Part shown: piece after piece, positions 57,044-64,000 of the stretch
Position numbering within the stretch: the stretch's first letter is position 1
Layout of the letters: every line of letters begins with the position of its first letter
Source: Acinetobacter sp. ANC 3929
GTDB taxonomy: Bacteria > Pseudomonadota > Gammaproteobacteria > Pseudomonadales > Moraxellaceae
NCBI RefSeq assembly: GCF_000369405.1
Contig: NZ_KB849999.1
Location: 664,054 to 728,053, forward strand
Reading direction: 5' to 3'
DNA: 64,000 nucleotides
Translations under genes and position numbers: made by a program
The notes under the pieces: model-generated
What the model saw: only the letters and a program-made list of their open reading frames with translations
Database searches by the model: none
Told to the model about the DNA's origin: nothing

Positions 57044-57709
57044 ATGAATCTGAAGAAAGCCGTTATCTTTGATCTTGATCAAACCATACTGGATAGAACA
57101 GCCTCCCTAATAAAATTCTTAAGTTGGCAGATCAATTTTTTTCAATTCGTTCCTGCAATCAAAAAGGAGCTATTCATTCAACGCTTTCTTGAGTTAGACG
57201 ATAATGGCAAAGTTTGGAAAGATCGTGTTTATGAAAACCTGATTCATGAATTCTCGATTAGCCATGTTTCAAAAGATACTCTTTTAGCAAGTTATATCAA
57301 TGATTTTAATAAATTTTCATGTTGCTTTGAACATGTAGAAAAAACGATGATCCAATTAAAACGGCAAGGATATTTAATTGGCTTAATTTCTAATGGTAGA
57401 ACACCTTTTCAAGAACATAATTTTTATGCCCTAGGTCTGACGGAGTTCTTTTCTAGCATTATTGTTTCTGAGGCGGTTGGACTCAGAAAACCAGATCCTG
57501 CAATTTTTCTATTATCTTGTCAGCAACTAGGTGTTACGCCACAAGATTGTATCTTTGTAGGGGATAATGAATTAGCAGATATACAAGGTGCAAAGGCGGT
57601 AGGAATGAAAACGATTTTCTTTCATTCTGATCCATCGATTTATTCATCAATCGCTGATGCAAATTTACGCGACTACGCAACATTCATAGAAACTATTGAA
57701 AACCTCTAA
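57044..57709 (+). CDS. HAD-superfamily hydrolase (phosphatase)
   Basis: 221 aa. Motif I DLDQTILDRT carries the nucleophilic Asp, motif II is GLISNGRTPFQ, the lysine is in GLRKPDPAIF and motif IV is FVGDNELADIQGAK. A helical cap follows motif I, so it belongs to the YjjG/Gph-like group. The substrate phosphate ester is unknown. Confidence 0.9.
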   Translation: MNLKKAVIFDLDQTILDRTASLIKFLSWQINFFQFVPAIKKELFIQRFLELDDNGKVWKDRVYENLIHEFSISHVSKDTLLASYINDFNKFSCCFEHVEKTMIQLKRQGYLIGLISNGRTPFQEHNFYALGLTEFFSSIIVSEAVGLRKPDPAIFLLSCQQLGVTPQDCIFVGDNELADIQGAKAVGMKTIFFHSDPSIYSSIADANLRDYATFIETIENL

Positions 57710-57745
57710 CAATACCTTCAAACGAATATCAAAAAAACAAAGCGT

Positions 57746-58438
57746 TTATTTGTTTGTTGAATAATCCCTTGCACCGAACAATGCTGTCCCGACTCTGACC
57801 ATGGTTGAACCTGCCGCAATCGCAGCTTCCAGATCAGCAGACATACCCATACTTAAGGTATCCCAATCTTGAGGCTGAGCATGTTGAGATTTCACTTGAT
57901 CAAATAACGCTTTAGCATCTGCAAATGCAGCATGATTTTCAGGCGTAGGAATGACCATCAAACCACGTAAACAGATATTAGGAAGCTGACTGATGTGCTG
58001 AACCAGTTCAGCGACTTCTTCTGGCTGACAACCATCTTTAGAATCTTGTCCATCAATATTCACTTGCAGACAGATGTTCAGTGGCTGTTGAGATTCTAAA
58101 CGCTGGCTAGATAACCGCTCGGCAATAATCAAACGGTCAACTCCATGTACCCAATCAAACTTCTCAGCCAGATGCTTGGTTTTATTACGTTGCACATGAC
58201 CAATAAAATGCCACTCAATCTCCAGCTCTTTGAGTTCTTCAATTTTTTCCAGCGCTTCCTGTAAATAGTTTTCACCAAACCAGCGCTGCCCGACTGCATA
58301 CATTTCACGTAGGCTAGAACTTGGATGTGTCTTTGAAACAGCCAACAATTGCACCGTTGCAGGATCACGTTGAACTTGCTGACAGGCTTGTTCTATTTGA
58401 TTTAAAACAGATAGGCGGGATTGTTGCGATTGATTCAT
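57746..58438 (-). CDS. YggS-family PLP homeostasis protein
   Basis: About 230 aa. The PLP lysine lies in LLAVSKTHP, and FGENYLQEALEKIEEL, WHFIGHVQRNKTKHL and STMVRVGTALFGARDY are the family hallmarks. It buffers PLP and amino-acid metabolism. It is divergent from pilT, a conserved gammaproteobacterial neighbourhood. An in-frame start at 58453 is possible. Confidence 0.93.
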   Translation of the reverse strand: MNQSQQSRLSVLNQIEQACQQVQRDPATVQLLAVSKTHPSSSLREMYAVGQRWFGENYLQEALEKIEELKELEIEWHFIGHVQRNKTKHLAEKFDWVHGVDRLIIAERLSSQRLESQQPLNICLQVNIDGQDSKDGCQPEEVAELVQHISQLPNICLRGLMVIPTPENHAAFADAKALFDQVKSQHAQPQDWDTLSMGMSADLEAAIAAGSTMVRVGTALFGARDYSTNK

Positions 58439-58563
58439 TGACACAGTTCTCATTTACGAAATCTTTTTTTGCTTTCCATTCTTTAAGGTGTTGGTAAGCC
58501 CGAATGAAAGCCTTATATTATTCTACAAAATAATGAGACATTTTAGCTTGTTTCGGGGAAATT

Positions 58564-59601
58564 ATGGATATTACAGAACTACTCGCCTTTTCGGTCAAAA
58601 ACGGTGCTTCAGATTTACACCTTTCAGCGGGTATGCCTCCTATGATTCGTGTGGATGGTGAAGTTCGCCGTATTAACTTACCAGCACTTGAACATAAAGA
58701 TGTACATCGTTTGGTGTACGACATTATGAATGATAAACAACGTCGTGACTTTGAAGAAGATTTAGAAACTGACTTTTCATTTGAAGTGCCTAATATTGCT
58801 CGTTTCCGTGTCAACGCTTTTAACCAAAACCGTGGTGCAGGTGCGGTATTCCGTACCATTCCATCTAAAGTTTTGACTATGGAAGATTTAGGACTCGGCA
58901 CAATTTTTAAAGAAATTTGTGATTATCCACGCGGGATTGTGCTTGTAACAGGTCCAACGGGTTCGGGTAAGTCAACCACATTAGCAGCCATGATCGACTA
59001 TATTAACGAAAACCGTTATGACCATATTTTAACGGTAGAAGATCCAATTGAATTTGTACACCAGTCGAAGAAATGCCTGATCAACCAGCGTGAAGTACAC
59101 CGTGATACACATGGCTTTAATGCCGCGCTTCGTTCTGCTCTGCGTGAAGACCCTGACATTATTCTGGTCGGTGAGATGCGTGACCTTGAAACCATTCGCT
59201 TGGCATTGACAGCCGCAGAAACAGGTCACTTGGTGTTTGGTACCCTGCATACGACTTCTGCCGCAAAAACCATTGACCGTGTGATCGATGTATTCCCTGC
59301 TGAAGAAAAAGACATGGTTCGTGCCATGTTGTCTGAATCTTTACAAGCAGTCATCTCTCAAACACTTTTGAAAAAAAATGGCGGTGGACGTGTGGCCGCA
59401 CATGAAATCATGATCGGGATTCCTGCAATTCGTAACTTAGTGCGTGAAAATAAAGTCGCGCAAATGTATTCTGCGATTCAAACGGGTGCCAACTATGGCA
59501 TGACCACATTGGATCAAAGTCTAAAAACATTGGTTTCAAAGGGTTTAATTAGCCCACAAACTGCACGAACTGTTGCAAAACAACCTGAGTCATTCCTATA
59601 A
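58564..59601 (+). CDS. pilT: Type IV pilus retraction ATPase PilT
   Basis: 345 aa. Walker A GPTGSGKSTT, the Asp box (VEDPIEFVH), Walker B (DPDIILVGEMRD) and His box (GHLVFGTLHTTSA) are all visible. The retraction motif AIRNLVREN is also seen. GGGG precedes the ATG. It depolymerises pili for twitching motility and DNA uptake. pilU follows after 24 bp. Confidence 0.96.
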   Translation: MDITELLAFSVKNGASDLHLSAGMPPMIRVDGEVRRINLPALEHKDVHRLVYDIMNDKQRRDFEEDLETDFSFEVPNIARFRVNAFNQNRGAGAVFRTIPSKVLTMEDLGLGTIFKEICDYPRGIVLVTGPTGSGKSTTLAAMIDYINENRYDHILTVEDPIEFVHQSKKCLINQREVHRDTHGFNAALRSALREDPDIILVGEMRDLETIRLALTAAETGHLVFGTLHTTSAAKTIDRVIDVFPAEEKDMVRAMLSESLQAVISQTLLKKNGGGRVAAHEIMIGIPAIRNLVRENKVAQMYSAIQTGANYGMTTLDQSLKTLVSKGLISPQTARTVAKQPESFL

Positions 59602-59625
59602 AAATAAATGGATTAGAGAAATATC

Positions 59626-60744
59626 ATGGACTTTAATGATTTACTCAATTTGATGATTCAGCAAAACGCATCTGACTTATTTGTCACTGCGGATGTTGAA
59701 CCTTCAATGAAAATTAACGGGCAGATTGTGCCTGTTTCCAAATCAAAACTTTCAGGGGAAATTGTCGGTCAATTGGTACAATCCATTATGACGGACAAAC
59801 AACGTAAAGAATTCGCAGAAACCCGTGAATGCAACTTCGCGATCATGAATCGTGAAAAGACGGCACGTTTCCGTGTCAGTGCTTTTCAGCAACGTGATAT
59901 GCCAGGCATGGTACTGCGTAAGATCGAAACCCATATCCCTACCATGGATGATCTAAAACTGCCTGAAGTACTCAAAGAATTGGCAATGACCAAACGTGGC
60001 ATCATCATTTTTGTAGGTGCAACAGGTACAGGTAAATCAACCTCTCTTGCTTCGATGATTGGTTTCCGTAATCAAAACTCCAAAGGTCACATCATTACTA
60101 TTGAGGACCCGATTGAGTTTGTACACCAGCACGGTGGCTGTATCGTGACTCAACGTGAAGTCGGAATTGATACCGACTCATTTGAAATTGCACTGAAAAA
60201 TACGCTACGTCAGGCACCTGACGTGATCTTGATTGGTGAGATCCGTTCACGTGAAACCATGGACTATGCCATCGCTTTCGCAGAAACAGGTCACTTGGTA
60301 CTTGCCACCCTGCACGCCAACAATGCCAACCAAGCATTAGATCGTATTATTCACTTCTTTGAAGCTGACCGTCACAGCCAGCTCTATATGGACTTGTCAC
60401 TCAACTTAAAAGCATTGGTTGCGCAGCAGTTAATTCCGACGCCTGATGGTAATTCACGTCGTGCAGCGATTGAAATTTTGATTAATACCCCACTTCTGGC
60501 CGACTATATCCGTAAAGGTGAAATTCATGAGATCAAAGATCTAATGAAACGTTCGCGCGAATTGGGCATGCAAACCTTTGACCAAGCCTTATTTGATCTT
60601 TATAAAGCGGGACAAATCACCTATAAAGATGCGTTAAAGCATGCAGATTCACCAAACGACTTACGCCTCACCATCAAACTTTCCGAAGAAGGTGCAGACC
60701 AGTTATTAAGTGCCAGCCGAAATATTACGTTTGATGGACAATAA
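59626..60744 (+). CDS. pilU: Type IV pilus ATPase PilU
   Basis: 372 aa paralogue of PilT. Walker A GATGTGKSTS, EDPIEFVHQH, APDVILIGEIRS and GHLVLATLHANNA are present. A longer C-terminus (KLSEEGADQLL) distinguishes it from PilT. It assists PilT-driven retraction. A strong terminator follows. Confidence 0.96.
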   Translation: MDFNDLLNLMIQQNASDLFVTADVEPSMKINGQIVPVSKSKLSGEIVGQLVQSIMTDKQRKEFAETRECNFAIMNREKTARFRVSAFQQRDMPGMVLRKIETHIPTMDDLKLPEVLKELAMTKRGIIIFVGATGTGKSTSLASMIGFRNQNSKGHIITIEDPIEFVHQHGGCIVTQREVGIDTDSFEIALKNTLRQAPDVILIGEIRSRETMDYAIAFAETGHLVLATLHANNANQALDRIIHFFEADRHSQLYMDLSLNLKALVAQQLIPTPDGNSRRAAIEILINTPLLADYIRKGEIHEIKDLMKRSRELGMQTFDQALFDLYKAGQITYKDALKHADSPNDLRLTIKLSEEGADQLLSASRNITFDGQ

Positions 60745-60760
60745 TTCAAACTAAGCCATT

Positions 60761-60797
60761 AAAAAAGGGAAGGTTTTTGTAACCTTCCCTTTTTTAT
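60761..60797. terminator. Bidirectional terminator between pilU and fur
   Basis: GGGAAGGTT and AACCTTCCC form a 9-bp stem flanked by A6 and T6, ideal for the convergent pilU and fur transcripts. Confidence 0.9.
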
Positions 60798-60840
60798 TTG
60801 TTCAATTTTCGTGAACACTTAAATTTTTACTCAATACGGC

Positions 60841-61278
60841 TTATTTTTTACGATAAGCCTCTTGGCATTCTGCATCACTACAGTAGCCATATAAATTTAA
60901 CGAATGTCCAGTTAAAGCAAATTGATGTTTATCTGCAACTGAATGCTGCTCTTTCTCGATAATATCATTAGTAAATTCAACAACTTTGTTGCAATTCAAG
61001 CATACTAAATGATCGTGGTGATCTTCTTGCATGATTTCAAAAACTGAATGATTGTTTTCAAAATGGTGACGCTGAATAATACCCGCAGCTTCGAATTGTG
61101 TTAACACACGGTAAACCGTTGCTAAACCAACATCTTCACCTTGCTCAAGCAAAGTTTTATAAATATCTTCAGCACTCAAATGATGTTGTTTTGAATTTTC
61201 TAATAATTCCAAAATCTTAATACGAGGAAGGGTAACTTTAAGTCCAGCTTTGCGTAAGTCTTGATTAGAAATCGGCAT
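60841..61278 (-). CDS. fur: Ferric uptake regulator Fur
   Basis: 145 aa. N-terminal winged helix (GLKVTLPRIKILELLE, then LATVYRVLTQFEAAGII) and C-terminal metal sites HHDHLVCLNCNKVVEF and YCSDAEC. With Fe2+ it represses iron-uptake genes, probably including the siderophore receptor at 7745-9985. Divergent from bamE, a conserved arrangement. Confidence 0.96.
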   Translation of the reverse strand: MPISNQDLRKAGLKVTLPRIKILELLENSKQHHLSAEDIYKTLLEQGEDVGLATVYRVLTQFEAAGIIQRHHFENNHSVFEIMQEDHHDHLVCLNCNKVVEFTNDIIEKEQHSVADKHQFALTGHSLNLYGYCSDAECQEAYRKK

Positions 61279-61389
61279 AAAAAAAGGTCTCTCAACAAAT
61301 CTTAAGTTGGAATAGGCAATAGAGTTTAGATGCAGTATGATCTATCCTTGAATCAAATGCATCATCATTTATCAGGATAGTGTAGCAAA

Positions 61390-61788
61390 ATGCAAAAAAT
61401 CATGCTGGCGTTGTTCGTCACTACAGTACTTAGCGGTTGTTCAGTCTTTGGTGTTTATAAAGTTGATATTCCACAAGGAACACCATTAACCAAAGCACAA
61501 GCTTCTCAAGTACAAGTGGGCATGAGCTTTCAGCAAGTCCGTTTCTTGCTTGGTAGTCCAACAGTGACCGATCCACTAAATCCACAACGTTGGGACTACA
61601 TCTACAACTATATTCCAGGCACTTATGCGAAAAAAGCAAAAATACCTGCGGCACACGGTCAACATTTAAAAGTTTATTTTGATGCGAATGGTAACGTAGA
61701 ACGCTTAGAAGGTTTAGATACGATTCCAGAATCACAACCTGGTTTACCGGCATCAAAAGAAGCTATTTTGACTGCGCCACCACTATAA
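61390..61788 (+). CDS. bamE: Outer membrane protein assembly factor BamE
   Basis: 132-aa lipoprotein. The lipobox LSGC places the lipid on Cys17. VQVGMSFQQVRFLLGSPTVTDPL and RWDYIYNYI are the SmpA/OmlA fold hallmarks. It belongs to the BAM complex that inserts beta-barrel proteins. A hairpin terminator follows. Confidence 0.95.
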   Translation: MQKIMLALFVTTVLSGCSVFGVYKVDIPQGTPLTKAQASQVQVGMSFQQVRFLLGSPTVTDPLNPQRWDYIYNYIPGTYAKKAKIPAAHGQHLKVYFDANGNVERLEGLDTIPESQPGLPASKEAILTAPPL

Positions 61789-61809
61789 CGGCTTTCGAGC
61801 AAAAAGAAA

Positions 61810-61839
61810 CCCCTCATCGAGTCAATCATGAGGGGTTTT
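61810..61839 (+). terminator. Terminator after bamE
   Basis: CCCCTCAT and ATGAGGGG form an 8-bp stem followed by TTTT. The opposite strand also has a short T-run, so it may serve the convergent rnfH transcript. Confidence 0.8.
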
Positions 61840-61850
61840 ACTTATCAGCT

Positions 61851-62165
61851 TTATGCCTTAAAGCGATTACCTTTCATAAATCGTCCAACTGGGTTCTTAG
61901 CCGCACGCTTACGACGGATGTCATTCGGGTTAATAGTGAGTGCTCGATAGATTTCAACACGGTCGCCTGCTTGCAGGACTGTATCTCCTTCGACCCTGCT
62001 ACCAAATACACCTAACTGTAGAACCTCTGGTAGGACCGTCTGCGCTGCAATCCCACTGGCATCGATTGCCTGTTGGGCCGTCATTCCCTCACTAAAACTG
62101 ACCGCAATATGGAATTGCTGTTCAGGGCTTGAGTAAGCGACCCAAACTTGTTTCGCCTGTTCCAT
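61851..62165 (-). CDS. rnfH: RnfH-family ubiquitin-fold protein
   Basis: 104 aa. The beta-grasp pattern WVAYSSPEQQFHIAVSFSEGMTAQQAIDASGI and VGVFGSRVE-type RnfH hallmark (LGVFGSRVEGDTVLQAGDRVEIYRAL) are visible. The basic tail (RRKRAAKNP) is typical. The start overlaps the preceding stop by one base (TAATG). Confidence 0.9.
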   Translation of the reverse strand: MEQAKQVWVAYSSPEQQFHIAVSFSEGMTAQQAIDASGIAAQTVLPEVLQLGVFGSRVEGDTVLQAGDRVEIYRALTINPNDIRRKRAAKNPVGRFMKGNRFKA

Positions 62166-63247
62166 TAGACCACTTGTCCAATCACAGCAACGATTGCCAC
62201 AACAATTGAAAGTGGTAAAACGATGCGAATCGCAATACGCCAGATGTTATAAAACAATTCATTGCTAAAGCCCATTGCTTTACGCAAATGACTAATCTTC
62301 ATAATCCAGCCAGCAAATACGGCATAAATCAAACAAATCACCAGTCCCCAAAGCATGAGTACGGTATTAAAGATTTGTTCCACTTGTGGTATAGCCCAAA
62401 CGGCGATAGCAGCAAGCAAAATCACCCATTGAACCACGATCGCAAGCTGACGCTGTGCCAACTGTTCTTTTGCAAATTGAATCAAAAGTGCTGCTGACAT
62501 AATGGCCGCAAATACCCATGCCAATGCAGGTAACTGTGCTTGGACAGAGAAAAAACCAAAGGCGATCACGGCAAGTAATTGCGCTACCCAAATGGGCAAG
62601 GCTGTCGTTGTAGCTGCTTCCTGCTTTTTCACTGCTGCTAAACTTGTCTGCCAATACAAACCAAGCCCTAGACCGCTTGCAACCAAAGCAAGAACCGTAG
62701 CATTGCCCCATTCTTTAAACTCGACTCCTGTCCAATGCCAAGCCGCGAGATGTGTTCCGATTATATTGGCAAGAATAAATGCGGCAATCACACCAATCGT
62801 TGTCAAAGCAATTAAAAATTGACGCGGAATGAAAGAAAGTCCAAGCGCAACAACGGCGAGGATTGCAAAAACAACCTGCTCTGATACAGCAAGCGTAAAC
62901 GGCTGATTCACGACATGTGTCGTCGCAGTCATTACACTGCCTGCAAAAAAAGGAACAAATATAACAGCCAACCAGCCCACAAGACGCCATCTCGGTGAAG
63001 CATCTGCATCACGTGTTAAGGTTGAAAGTGCTTGTAATGCTGTGGTCTGCGAACGCTTTGCTAAAGCAATTTCAAGATAACCGATGGGTAATGCCAACAG
63101 AATCATGGTCCCTAACCAAAGCAGCCAGAAATCGAATTGACGATCAATCTGGATTCCAACAGTCGGTGCCAATGTCGTAATCATGACAAAAGATAGGCAA
63201 AACGCCATCACTGGTGCAAGCCAGCGTGACAGAGTTGTGTCCTGCAT
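62165..63247 (-). CDS. Polytopic inner-membrane protein, possibly related to NSS-type transporters
   Basis: 360 aa with about 10-11 hydrophobic segments. The N-terminus (WLAPVMAFCLSFVMITTL) and the C-terminal RIAIRIVLPLSIVVAIVAV weakly recall neurotransmitter:sodium symporters, but it is shorter than that family (about 450 aa or more). Its coupling with rnfH by a 1-base overlap suggests co-expression. Substrate and activity unknown. Confidence 0.6.
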   Translation of the reverse strand: MQDTTLSRWLAPVMAFCLSFVMITTLAPTVGIQIDRQFDFWLLWLGTMILLALPIGYLEIALAKRSQTTALQALSTLTRDADASPRWRLVGWLAVIFVPFFAGSVMTATTHVVNQPFTLAVSEQVVFAILAVVALGLSFIPRQFLIALTTIGVIAAFILANIIGTHLAAWHWTGVEFKEWGNATVLALVASGLGLGLYWQTSLAAVKKQEAATTTALPIWVAQLLAVIAFGFFSVQAQLPALAWVFAAIMSAALLIQFAKEQLAQRQLAIVVQWVILLAAIAVWAIPQVEQIFNTVLMLWGLVICLIYAVFAGWIMKISHLRKAMGFSNELFYNIWRIAIRIVLPLSIVVAIVAVIGQVV

Positions 63248-63367
63248 AATGCATTCCTTGAAAAATCTTTGAACTCATTGCACTTTATGGAGTTTGCAAT
63301 GAAATATTCAATCTATTTTGCCTTTCTCAAGCCTGAAAATCAAAACAAAAGATTTCGAAAGAAAGAA

Positions 63368-63391
63368 GCAAATCACCCTCCGGTGATTTGC
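63368..63391 (-). terminator. Hairpin after the bacteriohemerythrin gene
   Basis: Perfect 10-bp stem GCAAATCACC/GGTGATTTGC with a 4-base loop, followed on the minus strand by TTCTTTC. A moderate intrinsic terminator for the hemerythrin gene. Confidence 0.6.
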
Positions 63392-63418
63392 TGCGCACGA
63401 ATTATTATATTATTAAGT

Positions 63419-63474
63419 AGATCCCTTATGTATCACTCATACCACACCTTATTATTATTTATCATAAGGGATCT
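63419..63474. repeat. 12-bp inverted repeat with 32-base AT-rich spacer
   Basis: AGATCCCTTATG at 63419-63430 pairs perfectly with CATAAGGGATCT at 63463-63474, and TTTATTATTAT follows. It lies between the hemerythrin gene stop (63493) and the hairpin at 63368-63391. It could be a second terminator-like structure or a mini mobile relic. Confidence 0.6.
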
Positions 63475-63492
63475 TTTATTATTATCTTATTA

Positions 63493-63948
63493 TTACGAGA
63501 AGAATCGAGAAAACCAGTTTTTCCCTTTTTTCTTTTCATTTTCTTTAATGATTCCAAGCATATTTTCTTTTACTGCTCCAACATAATCAGCATCATCATG
63601 CCGAATATGGTTAATCAACCATTTTGAGAGTGCTTCATGCAGCTCGCTATCAATTTCTTGACCTAGCTCAAAACGTTGACGATAGGTCTCTATCTTTTTG
63701 ATAAATAAGTCATGTACACGTTTGTGAGGTACACGGTATTTATAGTTTGCTTCTTCTTGTAAGCTTTCTTCAAAGGTAAAGTGTGACTGAGTATAATCGA
63801 TAATATTATCTAGAATACCTTTTAACTTTGATCGATCATCACTATCTTTTAATTCATAAATTTCATTAATATAATCTAGAATACGACGATGCTGATCATC
63901 GATCACCTCTATTCCTGTATTATATTCGACAGACCATTTCATACCCAT
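63493..63948 (-). CDS. Bacteriohemerythrin
   Basis: About 151 aa four-helix di-iron O2-binding protein. Metal-ligand motifs are visible: DDQHRRILDYINEIYE, HFTFEESLQEE, HKRVHDLFIKK and HIRHDDADYVG. I chose the ATG at 63948 (MGMKWSVEYNTG) because GGGG lies 7 bases upstream; a TTG at 63960 is in frame. It probably senses or carries oxygen in the cytoplasm. Confidence 0.93.
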   Translation of the reverse strand: MGMKWSVEYNTGIEVIDDQHRRILDYINEIYELKDSDDRSKLKGILDNIIDYTQSHFTFEESLQEEANYKYRVPHKRVHDLFIKKIETYRQRFELGQEIDSELHEALSKWLINHIRHDDADYVGAVKENMLGIIKENEKKKGKNWFSRFFS

Positions 63949-64000
63949 ATCGAACCCCAAACCATATTTGATTTATTGAATAAGAATATAATATCGGCAA

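Noticed and set aside
62288..62822. Plus-strand frames opposite the membrane protein gene
   Set aside because: Shadows of a hydrophobic minus-strand gene; no ribosome-binding sites or family features.

Overview
This is a 64 kb chromosomal window from an Acinetobacter-like gammaproteobacterium (A. baumannii/A. calcoaceticus relatives). The support is low GC, an anthranilate dioxygenase set (antABC) that closely resembles the Acinetobacter proteins I remember, the divergent fur/bamE pair, pilTU beside the YggS-family gene, an ssrA gene with tag ANDESYALAA, and a VgrG-effector-immunity locus of the type VI secretion system (T6SS). The species was not tested by any search.

Layout. 1-942: right part of an IS3-family element (copy 1). 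930-7379: T6SS module on the minus strand: VgrG, a 488-aa effector with a PD-(D/E)xK-like C-terminus, its DUF1910/DUF1911 (PoNi-like) immunity protein, then an orphan toxin tail plus a GAD-like/DUF1851 immunity gene cut by the IS. 7745-10747: Fur-box-preceded TonB siderophore receptor and soxR. 11186-22845: an accessory catabolic region of several small operons, each beside a divergent regulator: SDR-BVMO-esterase with TetR; class II aldolase-DapA-like with a MocR-type regulator; GST-SDR-SDR-like; a PF10118 hydrolase with HxlR; and one decayed PF10118 paralogue. 23004-31020: two more identical IS copies in direct orientation, bracketing a 5.5 kb fragment of a giant RTX/serralysin-like gene that has lost both ends. 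31008-33939: remains of an integrative island (IS-truncated hypothetical gene, P4-type integrase) beside ssrA. 34096-39080: secreted gamma-glutamyltransferase and EmrAB-type efflux genes. 39549-45023: AraC-type regulator, aromatic-acid transporter and antCBA for anthranilate to catechol. 45281-63948: mostly core genes: thioesterase, hemB, thiO, TIGR01777 epimerase, sbcDC, YggS, pilTU, fur, bamE, rnfH and a bacteriohemerythrin.

How the parts relate. The T6SS genes overlap or abut (vgrG/effector ATGA overlap; 3 bp between effector and immunity), so loading tip, toxin and antidote are co-expressed. The SDR, BVMO and esterase can be read as a three-step route alcohol to ketone to ester/lactone to acid. 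The IS3-family element has shaped the window: all three copies have identical OrfB, and its ends supply the stop codons of at least three interrupted reading frames. The most unusual objects are the PoNe/PoNi-like toxin locus with its orphan module, and the giant RTX protein with a metalloprotease domain in the middle of its repeat array.
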